7,056 bases of DNA from Candidatus Uhrbacteria bacterium RIFOXYB12_FULL_58_10 (GTDB taxonomy: Bacteria > Patescibacteriota > Patescibacteriia > UBA9934 > GWF2-40-263), in NCBI GenBank assembly GCA_943348955.1, contig CALQZE010000015.1, positions 1 through 7,056 on the forward strand, in the 5' to 3' direction. A program made the translations under genes and the position numbers. The number at the start of each line of letters is the position of its first letter. Within the stretch, counting starts at the first letter, position 1. Under the pieces are notes generated by a model that was given only the letters and a program-made list of their open reading frames with translations, was not told the DNA's origin and did no database searches. Shown piece by piece: positions 1-6,121 of the stretch.

Positions 1-1062
1 GTCAGAACGAACCCAAACTGTTGACTTTCCGCCTGCTGGGATTGTGAACAATCCTGAAGCATCGTTCCAAGAAACTTTTCCTGAAGAAACGGTTGCGGAA
101 TCAGATACACGAACGTAACCGTTAAAGAGGTAAACGTTTGAGAGTGTTGAATCACTTGAAACACCTGTGCGCATCAAAGACAAACTCTTCACTGCAACTG
201 GAGCAGATGTTGGGTTTGTGAAATCGAATGCAGCGAGGTTAGCAAGTGCTTGTGCTTGAGCAGCAGAACTACCTGAAAGGTATGTTGATGATGCTGCAGA
301 GCTTGCAGAAAGAGCAACGCTCACGTTTTGTGAAACAGCATAGGTTGCTGTTGTTACTTTTTGTGCAGCGTCGGTCAAGTTGGACATCGCTGCTGTAATA
401 TCAGCACCTGCTGTCAAACCAGACTTTGTGAAACCTGTTCCAGCGAGAACTGATCCTGCTTTGTAGTGGTTAGCTGCAAAACCAGCGTCAGTAACTTTTT
501 GGTATGTTGTTCCAGAAACAAGGAATTTGCTTGTTCCATCGGTCCAAAGCATTCCGTTGTAACCTGCAGCTGCGGATGACAATGAATCACCAACAGAGTA
601 GTCCGTAAAAAAGACATCTGGAACATCATCGATGTGAGTATTCCAAGCGTCACCTGCGAGTCCTTTTGCTGTTGCTTCATTTTCAACCCAACGAACTTTG
701 CCGGTTGTTGAAACAGCGTAAACTTTTGCATCTGAAGTGATCTTGACCCAACGTGAACCTGGGCGGTAAACGATGTTTCCTGCAAGGGTAATTGCAGCAA
801 GTTCAGAATCAGAAATTGTTTTTACAGCTGAAAAATCGTTGTACCAGCTAAAATATGTCTTCTCGTTAGGGAAGGAATATCGTTGCCCGTCTGAACCATA
901 GTAATAAACTGTTTTGAGGGTTGTTCCTTTGATGAGGTCACCAAAGGCTGCAGCAGAAGCTGCTGTTGGCAAAAAAGCTGAGAGACCAACAGACCAAAGA
1001 ATGGTTGTTGCGGCTACAGCTACGGAGAAGGCTTTCTTCGCCACTTGAAGAGAGTTAGTCAT
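1..1062 (-). CDS. Secreted S-layer-like surface protein, partial (3' end off the left edge)
   Basis: An open frame of 354 codons reads leftward from ATG at 1062 with no stop before the window edge, so the C-terminus is missing. The N-terminus is a clear Sec signal: basic residues near 9-10, a hydrophobic stretch at about 11-31, and Ala-rich cleavage options near PTAASA (32-37). Residues 50-75 hold an aromatic motif, [15 protein letters not shown] then KTYFSWY, followed by beta-rich sequence ([29 protein letters not shown]). Such repeats are familiar to me from secreted cell-surface proteins of Patescibacteria. From about 215 to 275 the chain is very rich in Ala/Ser/Thr, probably a helical or linker region, and the last part looks like another beta domain. 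Composition is low in Cys and Lys, as expected for an exported structural protein. It lies downstream of, and on the same strand as, the sigma/anti-sigma pair. No good Shine-Dalgarno is seen; an AAGGG lies about 18 bases upstream, too far. Surface localisation is well supported; the S-layer role is inferred. Confidence 0.85.
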   Translation of the reverse strand, partial: MTNSLQVAKKAFSVAVAATTILWSVGLSAFLPTAASAAAFGDLIKGTTLKTVYYYGSDGQRYSFPNEKTYFSWYNDFSAVKTISDSELAAITLAGNIVYRPGSRWVKITSDAKVYAVSTTGKVRWVENEATAKGLAGDAWNTHIDDVPDVFFTDYSVGDSLSSAAAGYNGMLWTDGTSKFLVSGTTYQKVTDAGFAANHYKAGSVLAGTGFTKSGLTAGADITAAMSNLTDAAQKVTTATYAVSQNVSVALSASSAASSTYLSGSSAAQAQALANLAAFDFTNPTSAPVAVKSLSLMRTGVSSDSTLSNVYLFNGYVRVSDSATVSSGKVSWNDASGLFTIPAGGKSTVWVRSD

Positions 1063-1106
1063 AATGTATTTATCGTTTGTCCCTTTTCGGGAGATTAGAG
1101 TTATGT

Positions 1107-1146
1107 GTGAATCAAGTCTTGCGACCTCGACCTTGAGTAGATTCAC
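1107..1146 (-). promoter_or_regulatory. Bulged hairpin in the presumed 5' leader of the surface gene
   Basis: Read on the minus strand, GTGAA-TCTAC-TCAAG is followed after 15 bases by CTTGATTCAC. The right arm pairs perfectly with GTGAA and TCAAG, leaving TCTAC as a five-base bulge; GTGAATC with GATTCAC is an alternative outer pairing of the same arms. It sits 45 to 84 bases upstream of the surface-protein ATG, so it could be a leader RNA structure affecting stability or translation. The pairing is seen in the sequence; the role is unknown, and the transcription start was not located. Confidence 0.4.
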
Positions 1147-1148
1147 GA

Positions 1149-1195
1149 ATTGACTTTATGACCCGTCAATATATAGATATTGACGAGTGATTGAC
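1149..1195. promoter_or_regulatory. Cluster of four ATTGAC boxes with an imperfect operator-like palindrome
   Basis: ATTGAC occurs at 1149-1154, 1179-1184 and 1190-1195, and its complement GTCAAT at 1165-1170. The middle inverted pair lies in a perfect 9-bp palindrome, CGTCAATAT-ATAG-ATATTGACG (1164-1185). The two rightmost direct copies are 11 bases apart, about one helical turn, so they face the same side of the DNA. This is the arrangement expected of a multi-site operator or activator region upstream of the surface gene. TTGAC also resembles a -35 element, but no convincing -10 at proper spacing was found on the minus strand. The candidate binder, if any, is unknown. Confidence 0.45.
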
Positions 1196-1218
1196 CCCGT
1201 CTTGATAACAAGGCGGGG
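1195..1218 (-). terminator. GC-rich hairpin just after the anti-sigma gene, possible terminator
   Basis: The inverted repeat CCCCGTCTTG-ATAA-CAAGGCGGGG begins 8 bases past the anti-sigma stop codon. Read on the minus strand it is CCCCGCCTTG-TTAT-CAAGACGGGG: a 10-position stem with one C/A mismatch and a tetraloop. The following bases (TCAATCACTC) are not a U tract, so it is not a textbook intrinsic terminator. It may instead be a weak terminator, or an mRNA-stabilising or attenuating hairpin between the sigma pair and the surface gene. Confidence 0.45.
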
Positions 1219-1225
1219 CGGATCA

Positions 1226-2158
1226 TTATTCTGTTGGAAGTACGTGTGCTTGTTCAATTTCTTTCAAAACTTGGAAAGCACGACGATAAGCTCCTTGTTT
1301 TTGCAAAGCCGTTGCTTGCAATAACTTTGGTGACTCATCTTTTGTAGCGATTTCCTGTGCGTGTGTAAAGGCTTTTTCAAATGTGAGTTTAAGTTCATGT
1401 GTGTTGTCTGTTGTTTGAACTTGCTCGTGAGCCGTCACCATCACTTCAACGGCTTGGTTTTTTGTTTCTGTAATCATTTCTTTTACCTCTTTCACTTTTT
1501 GTTGAACATCTTTTGAAAGAGACGGAGTAGAGGAAGTAACGGTACTTGTGTAAACATCCGCTTTTCGTCCAACGGCTTTTGCAAGCTCTGTGATCTGTAC
1601 AGACGAGCTTTGGTCTGTAGAAAGTTCATCCTTAATGTCTGTTACATCTTGTTTTACGCGATCCACAGCCATTGCGAGCACGGAAACGTCTAATTGATTT
1701 GAAGATGCTGCAAGTGCAACCATTTCTTCAAGACGTCGGCTGGTGAATTCTGTTTTCAGCTGCGCACGTTGACTGCCAGATGTTGCAAGTGCAAGTTGTA
1801 CTTTTTCCATTTTCAGTTTGACTGAATATAAGTTGTCTCCCGGAAGTGAACTGATAGATGCATTCACGACTCCGATCCATCCGCCAACAAAGAGGAAGAC
1901 GAAAACGGCCATCGCTGCCATCGGTTTCACCATGACGTGTGAGAAATCCCAAATGTAGAATTCCAACCAATCACGCCACGTATGCGTCAATCCTGAAGTG
2001 TCTTCAGGAAACCCGCAATCTTGTGCGACTTTTTTCCAACTTTTTCCAGAATCAAAATCATGGCGAAAAACGGAATCGTCTTTCACCTTGGAAAAAAGTT
2101 GTTTTATGTCGTCGTCTTGGAATTTCATATAATTTTTATTGACTGCCGAATTTATCAT
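1226..2158 (-). CDS. DUF5667-like single-pass membrane protein, probable anti-sigma factor
   Basis: The 310-residue protein has a soluble N-terminal part (1-75), one strong transmembrane segment (about 77-97, AAMAVFVFLFVGGWIGVV), then SSLPGDNLYSVKLKMEKVQLALA-type sequence starting near 103. The 'LPGD-LY-VK' signature followed by helices is what I know from DUF5667 proteins, which often follow ECF sigma genes. The rest, to residue 310, is long, helical and charged, probably coiled coil or helical bundle, predicted outside the membrane. The cytoplasmic N-terminus is where a sigma-binding domain would lie; no zinc-type HxxxCxxC anti-sigma motif is present, so it is not a ZAS-class protein. The gene overlaps the 3' end of the sigma gene by 23 bases if it starts at 2158. 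Met11 (ATG at 2128, 7 bases after the sigma stop) is an equally plausible start. The topology and neighbour are clear; anti-sigma function is inferred. Confidence 0.8.
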   Translation of the reverse strand: MINSAVNKNYMKFQDDDIKQLFSKVKDDSVFRHDFDSGKSWKKVAQDCGFPEDTSGLTHTWRDWLEFYIWDFSHVMVKPMAAMAVFVFLFVGGWIGVVNASISSLPGDNLYSVKLKMEKVQLALATSGSQRAQLKTEFTSRRLEEMVALAASSNQLDVSVLAMAVDRVKQDVTDIKDELSTDQSSSVQITELAKAVGRKADVYTSTVTSSTPSLSKDVQQKVKEVKEMITETKNQAVEVMVTAHEQVQTTDNTHELKLTFEKAFTHAQEIATKDESPKLLQATALQKQGAYRRAFQVLKEIEQAHVLPTE

Positions 2159-2708
2159 TTGCGATTTTGCGTAGTTTGTTTACGACGCGATGGACCATAA
2201 CCGTTGTCGCGTTTTCAGACTTCCCAATCGTCTCTGCAATTTCCTTCATACTTAACTGATCGTTGTATCGCATGAGAATAATCTGAGCTTCATCTTCGTC
2301 CAGTTCTTCTATGATGATTTTGAGAAAATTCGCATCCATCTTATCGATTGTTTCTTTCTCAAGTTTGGCTGAGCCAAAACTTTCAAGGTAAGAACCATCA
2401 ATGGATGTTTCTGAGACTCTGCGACCCTTTGTCCGGTAAAATTCTGCAATGACAGACCGAGCGATCGTGAAGGCAATAGCCGGAAACGAATCGATTTTTG
2501 TCTGCGTTGCATAGCTCCAAAGTCGGAGACAGGTTTCCGAGTAAGCATCTTCGGCGTCTTGCGGGCGAGGAAGCTTAGCTTTCAGCAAACCGTTAATGCG
2601 TGAACCAACCTCATTAAGCAATTTTTCAAAGGATTTGTGATCCTGAAACGTCCGAACACGAAATAAGTGAAATTGTTCAGCTGTTTTGTGCACACGTATA
2701 GTTGCCAT
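2136..2708 (-). CDS. ECF-type RNA polymerase sigma factor (sigma-70 family)
   Basis: The 190-residue protein matches the two-domain plan of extracytoplasmic-function sigma factors. Region 2 covers about 23-98: 'RPQDAEDAYSETCLRLW' (48-64) is the conserved DAEDxxxExxLRxW helix that contacts core polymerase and the -10 element, and 'AFTIARSVIAEFYR' (79-92) follows as region 2.3/2.4. A short linker leads to region 4 (about 130-182): 'LDEDEAQIILMRYNDQLSMK' and a helix-turn-helix, EIAETIGKSENATTVMVHRVVNKLRK, read here in two overlapping parts, which binds the -35 element. It has neither region 1.1 nor a long region 3. It recruits RNA polymerase to a specific promoter set, and its partner is the membrane protein encoded immediately downstream with a 23-base overlap. 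The ATG at 2708 lies about 30 bases below a good promoter and has no clear Shine-Dalgarno. The target promoters cannot be read from this window. Confidence 0.92.
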   Translation of the reverse strand: MATIRVHKTAEQFHLFRVRTFQDHKSFEKLLNEVGSRINGLLKAKLPRPQDAEDAYSETCLRLWSYATQTKIDSFPAIAFTIARSVIAEFYRTKGRRVSETSIDGSYLESFGSAKLEKETIDKMDANFLKIIIEELDEDEAQIILMRYNDQLSMKEIAETIGKSENATTVMVHRVVNKLRKIANDKFGSQ

Positions 2709-2746
2709 TTAAAATTAAACATTACAGAATCTGACAGATTGAAAGG

Positions 2747-2775
2747 ATGATACGCTAAATTGAGAGAAAAATCAA
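2747..2775 (-). promoter_or_regulatory. Sigma-70-like promoter for the sigma/anti-sigma operon
   Basis: On the minus strand, TTGATT (2775-2770) is separated by exactly 17 bases from TATCAT (2752-2747). Both hexamers are one or two changes from consensus, and the expected start near 2740 leaves a leader of about 30 bases before the sigma ATG. This suggests housekeeping rather than purely autoregulated expression. Confidence 0.6.
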
Positions 2776-2788
2776 GGGTTTGCCCTAT
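2774..2788. repeat. Small inverted repeat between the divergent promoters
   Basis: AGGG-TTTG-CCCT forms a short 4-bp stem between the two outward-facing promoters, partly touching the minus-strand -35 element. It might be an operator half-site, but at this length it could easily be chance. Confidence 0.15.
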
Positions 2789-2793
2789 TCTGT

Positions 2794-2821
2794 TTGACAA
2801 AAAGCATTATTTTGCTACAAT
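2794..2821 (+). promoter_or_regulatory. Strong sigma-70-like promoter with extended -10 for the right-hand operon
   Basis: TTGACA (2794-2799, perfect -35) is followed after 16 bases by TACAAT (2816-2821), preceded by TG one base upstream (TGcTACAAT), which is an extended -10. Transcription should begin near 2828, leaving a leader of about 49 bases before the helix-turn-helix gene. It is the best promoter in the window. Confidence 0.75.
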
Positions 2822-2876
2822 AGTGTGGACAAATGAGGATATACACAGTGATAAAAAGGTGAAATAATAGGGTTAT

Positions 2877-3161
2877 ATGCAATCCACCATCCGTCTCTCT
2901 GTCTCCGAAGCATCCAAGCTCTTTGGAGTCTGTCAAAGAACCATACGTCGAGCAATCACCTTACAGGAAGTGACGTATATTGTGGTTCAGGGACGCTACA
3001 AGATCAACTTTGAATCTCTTCTGCGTTGGTCTCAACGAACAACGACTGTCCGGAACAAACGCGACAAGCTTGGCATGGGTCAATTTGTCGATCAATGGAA
3101 AGTCCGCAATAAACTTTTTTCTCCTAACCCACAAGCATTTGATAAAGAAGAAAAGGAATAA
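2877..3161 (+). CDS. Small helix-turn-helix DNA-binding protein (MerR/excisionase-like)
   Basis: This 94-residue protein begins with 'RLSVSEASKLFGVCQRTIRR' (6-25), a typical helix-turn-helix in which the first helix carries the SEASKLFGV pattern and the second, QRTIRRAI, would enter the major groove. It continues with 'GRYKINFESLLRWSQ' (39-53), the short wing and helix seen in MerR-like and excisionase-like small DNA-binding proteins. The remaining 40 residues are basic then acidic, with no recognisable domain. It is first in the operon directly below the strongest promoter, so autoregulation or control of the two divergent promoters is plausible. AAGGTGA lies 14 bases upstream of the ATG and AGGG closer, so the ribosome site is only fair. 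No recombinase gene is nearby, so the excisionase role is unlikely. Targets are unknown. Confidence 0.75.
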   Translation: MQSTIRLSVSEASKLFGVCQRTIRRAITLQEVTYIVVQGRYKINFESLLRWSQRTTTVRNKRDKLGMGQFVDQWKVRNKLFSPNPQAFDKEEKE

Positions 3162-3169
3162 AAAGTTGT

Positions 3170-4066
3170 ATGGACATCAAACAAATCATAAACCCACCGA
3201 AAGCACATAACCTCTTCTTTCATTTTATGGGGTTAGGTGTCCTTTGTGTAAACAAACTTCGATACTCCGTACGAGGATATCGTGAACCTCGTCCGTTTGC
3301 GCCAACGGAATACGAACGAGCCATTTCATACGACAAACAAGTCGTCACAAACTGGCTTGAAGCTCTGCACAATTATACAGGTGAAACGATCGATCAGAAA
3401 GTGGTCTTAGAACTCGGACCTGGAGCAGATCTTGGACCCGCTCTTTTTTTACTTGATCACGGTGCAAAACAATACATCACCATTGATGCAAATCGTCTCA
3501 TTGATAATACTCCTGCTGTTTTTTACGAAGAGTTGATAAAGACTTTGAAGCACGGTTCTGAAATAAAATTACAATTGAAAAAAACACTTTCAAAACAAGA
3601 TGATCGCATTCGTTATCTTGTCGATCCAAAATTTAATGTATCTGTTCTTAAAGATCAGAAAGTGGATGTTGTTGTAAGCCAAGCCGCTTTTGAACATTTC
3701 TCAAACGTTGATCAAACCGTCAAAGAACTCAGTTCTGTCGTGAATAAAGGAGGAGTCCTTGTTGCGGAAATAGATTTGATGACGCACACAGGTGCTGTAC
3801 GCTCACGAGACCCTCTGAATATTTATCGCTTTTCCGATTTTCTTTATCGACTTCTAAAATTTTCTGGCATTCCAAACAGACTCCGTCCCAATGACTATAA
3901 AAAAATCTTTGAAAAAAATGGATGGTCAGACGTACAGATCATTCCCTTGCAACAACTTTCTTCTGAATATACTCAGAGCATCCAAAAAACACTCGCGAAA
4001 CGATTTCGTCATGATGATTCACAGATGCACATTCTGACTATTCTCATCTGCGCAACAAAAAATTAA
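3170..4066 (+). CDS. Class I SAM-dependent methyltransferase
   Basis: The 298-residue protein carries a Rossmann-fold methyltransferase core. Motif I is VVLELGPGADLGPALFLL (78-95), the glycine-rich S-adenosylmethionine loop. The acidic residue at the end of strand 2 is D106 in ITIDAN. The strand-4 motif is VDVVVSQAAFEHF (165-177), and VNKGGVLVAEIDL (191-203) is the strand-5 region; this order fits the Methyltransf_11/23 group. About 75 N-terminal residues precede the core, including a mildly hydrophobic stretch (14-27), possibly a membrane-associating helix. The substrate cannot be read from the sequence. Its position 8 bases after the regulator and 4 bases before a secreted glycoside hydrolase-like gene suggests a sugar, lipid-linked or surface-glycan acceptor. 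AGGA lies 12 bases upstream of the start, slightly far. Fold confidence is high; substrate is unknown. Confidence 0.88.
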   Translation: MDIKQIINPPKAHNLFFHFMGLGVLCVNKLRYSVRGYREPRPFAPTEYERAISYDKQVVTNWLEALHNYTGETIDQKVVLELGPGADLGPALFLLDHGAKQYITIDANRLIDNTPAVFYEELIKTLKHGSEIKLQLKKTLSKQDDRIRYLVDPKFNVSVLKDQKVDVVVSQAAFEHFSNVDQTVKELSSVVNKGGVLVAEIDLMTHTGAVRSRDPLNIYRFSDFLYRLLKFSGIPNRLRPNDYKKIFEKNGWSDVQIIPLQQLSSEYTQSIQKTLAKRFRHDDSQMHILTILICATKN

Positions 4067-4070
4067 CGCT

Positions 4071-6113
4071 ATGAAACGTCTTTTACTCATCATTCTCTTG
4101 ATTACTCTCGTATGTCCGGGTTTCCCCGACAGCGGAATTGCAAAATCAAGCAAGAATGAATTTGTCCGAACAGCCAACATCTTTTTACAAGGTGGTCCGC
4201 TTTTGGATTCAAACGTAGAAGAACTTTCTAAGTTCGATATTCTTGTTTTACCGGAAGAAGATCAGATTTATAACAAATCTTTTTTTGCAACCATCCGTAA
4301 ATTGAATCCGGATATCATTTTACTTCCGTATGTTGCAACCGTCAGTTGGAACGATGTGTACTGGTCAGATCCTCTCCATCAAGCCATGTATAGAGATATC
4401 AAGCCGGAATGGTGGCTTAAAGATGGAAACGGACAACAGCTTTCCGTTTGGCCAAACACACGCGCACTCAACCTAAACACAGAATGGACAGATTATCTTG
4501 CGCAACACGTAAAAAACGATGTGCTTTCAACAGGACTTTGGGACGGAGTTTATTATGATGAAGTTCAGGATTCTATCAGTTGGGTCGGAACTCCCGACGT
4601 AAACCGAGATGGCACAGCAGATACGGCTTCGCAAGCCGATGCATTATGGGCGGAAAACTATAAAAAATTATTTCAAAAGACGCGTGAATTGATCGGAGAT
4701 GATTACATCATGATCACAAACGGCAGTTCCAATCCTGATTTCGCTCCTTCTGTAAACGGAAGAATGTACGAATCATTCCCCTCTTCAAACGACACTCTCG
4801 CAGAATGGAGAAATTTAACACGAGATTATTTTAAGGAAGAAAAAATCGTCAGATACCCCGTCGTAAACATCATCAATGTAAACACGCGAAACACGGGAAC
4901 GCAAAACGATTATAAGAGCGTTCGGTTTGGCCTCACAACAACATTACTTGGCGATGGATATTTTGGATTCGATTATGGATCCAATGATCACGGACAAGTA
5001 TGGATCTATGATGAGTATAGCGCCCCGCTCGGAACACCAAAAGGCAAACCATCAAAAACAATTCCTCCATTTTTTACTCTGTTTAAAGAAGGAACGGATC
5101 AGGTCGATCAAGGTGTGTGGCAACGTGAATTTGAACGCGGTCGTGTCGTTGTAAATGCGACAAATGACACCCAAACAATTCCATTAAACGGCGATTACGA
5201 AAAACTACACGGAACACAGGACCCAATCATAAATGATGGATCTATTGTCTCTGAAGTCACAATCGCCGCTCGCGATGGCATTATTCTTTTACGACCGATC
5301 GATGAAATCACAGAAGCAACATTTCGAAACGGAGCATTTGCCCGCATCTTTGATGCAACGGGAAAAACAATCCGAAACGGATTCTTTGCCTATGACAGCG
5401 CATTCCGCGGAGGCGGACAGATCGTGCACACAGATTATAATCATGACGGAAAACGCGATACAATCACGGCAGACAGAACCGTTGTACGCGTCTTTAACGC
5501 AAATGGAGATTTGCACGCATCTTTTGCTCCTTACACAGAAAGTTACGACAAAGGCGTAAATATTGCTGTCGGTGACATCGAAGGTGATGGAAGTTTTGAA
5601 ATTGTGACAGGGACATTAAATGGAGCGGGTCCACAAGTTCGTATTTACAACATGGATGGCAAACTCATCAATCCTGGTTTTTTTGCGTACGATAAAAACT
5701 TTCGCGGAGGTGTGAACATCACACTTGGAGATTTGAACGGTGATGGCACCAAGGAAATTATTACCGGAGCGGCGGCGCTTGGCGGTCCGCACGTACGCAT
5801 CTTCAACAAAGCCGGAAAACTCATCAATCCTGGTTTTTTCGCGTATGATAAAAACTTTCGCGGTGGCGTAAACGTTTCGAGTGCGGATATAAATGGAGAT
5901 GGAACAGATGAGATCATCACCGGAATGGGCGTTGGCGGAGCTCCGGAAGTACGCGTCTTTAATCAAAAAGGAAAATTAGTGTCTTCCTTTTTTGCAGGCA
6001 ATAAATCACAAAAAAATGGCGTGAAAATTGCGGCAACGGATTTGGATGGCGATGATATTGCAGAAATTGTTGCATTAACGACAGATGTATTTACGTTAAG
6101 TGTGTTTAAATAA
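4071..6113 (+). CDS. Secreted putative glycoside hydrolase (GHL-type TIM barrel) with C-terminal VCBS/FG-GAP-like repeats
   Basis: The 680-residue protein starts with a Sec signal (1 to about 24; KRLLLIILLITLV core). Residues about 35-405 look like a TIM-barrel hydrolase of the hypothetical GHL class, perhaps GHL15. Barrel-like strands include FDILVLPEED (55-64), IILLPYVATVSW (82-93), LWDGVYYDEVQD (156-167), YIMITNGSS (212-220) and GRMYESFP (230-237). D163/E164 at the end of a strand, and E234, are the natural candidates for acid residues; this is inferred. Residues about 415-680 are five or so VCBS/FG-GAP-like units, each with FFAYDxxFRGG and a D-x-N/E-G-D-G loop (for example 502-507, 554-559, 607-611) that would bind calcium and build a beta-propeller. 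It may act on a surface glycan while the propeller handles adhesion or folding. A Cys at 15 lacks a proper lipobox, so it is probably not a lipoprotein. No Shine-Dalgarno is evident. Family is moderately sure; substrate unknown. Confidence 0.75.
   Translation: MKRLLLIILLITLVCPGFPDSGIAKSSKNEFVRTANIFLQGGPLLDSNVEELSKFDILVLPEEDQIYNKSFFATIRKLNPDIILLPYVATVSWNDVYWSDPLHQAMYRDIKPEWWLKDGNGQQLSVWPNTRALNLNTEWTDYLAQHVKNDVLSTGLWDGVYYDEVQDSISWVGTPDVNRDGTADTASQADALWAENYKKLFQKTRELIGDDYIMITNGSSNPDFAPSVNGRMYESFPSSNDTLAEWRNLTRDYFKEEKIVRYPVVNIINVNTRNTGTQNDYKSVRFGLTTTLLGDGYFGFDYGSNDHGQVWIYDEYSAPLGTPKGKPSKTIPPFFTLFKEGTDQVDQGVWQREFERGRVVVNATNDTQTIPLNGDYEKLHGTQDPIINDGSIVSEVTIAARDGIILLRPIDEITEATFRNGAFARIFDATGKTIRNGFFAYDSAFRGGGQIVHTDYNHDGKRDTITADRTVVRVFNANGDLHASFAPYTESYDKGVNIAVGDIEGDGSFEIVTGTLNGAGPQVRIYNMDGKLINPGFFAYDKNFRGGVNITLGDLNGDGTKEIITGAAALGGPHVRIFNKAGKLINPGFFAYDKNFRGGVNVSSADINGDGTDEIITGMGVGGAPEVRVFNQKGKLVSSFFAGNKSQKNGVKIAATDLDGDDIAEIVALTTDVFTLSVFK
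5661..5863 (+). repeat. Near-identical internal repeat in the VCBS region
   Basis: Two 47-base copies (5661-5707 and 5817-5863) lie exactly 156 bases, or 52 codons, apart and differ at two positions, both synonymous (TTT/TTC and TAC/TAT). The encoded stretch KLINPGFFAYDKNFRGG is identical in both. Other units of the same protein are much more diverged, so this pair probably arose by recent duplication or gene conversion of one repeat. Confidence 0.9.
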
Positions 6114-6121
6114 TCATCTCT

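Noticed and set aside
414..800. Same-strand 128-residue frame inside the surface gene
   Set aside because: It lies in another frame of the signal-bearing surface protein, shows no domain, and is Gln/Leu/Thr-biased as expected for an out-of-frame reading.
1149..1195. Promoter for the surface gene built on the TTGAC boxes
   Set aside because: No acceptable -10 was found 16 to 18 bases downstream on the minus strand; TATATT and CATAAA candidates had poor -35 partners.
2877..3161. Excisionase of an integrated element
   Set aside because: The fold resembles small MerR/excisionase proteins, but no integrase, attachment site or phage gene is nearby, so it is better called a regulator.
4071..4150. 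Lipoprotein signal on the hydrolase
   Set aside because: Cys15 is preceded by TLV, not the small residue a lipobox needs at -1, so ordinary Sec secretion is more likely.
5616..5966. Minus-strand frames of 116 and 91 residues opposite the VCBS repeats
   Set aside because: They repeat with the same 52-codon period because they mirror the repeat DNA on the other strand; no start context or domain supports them.
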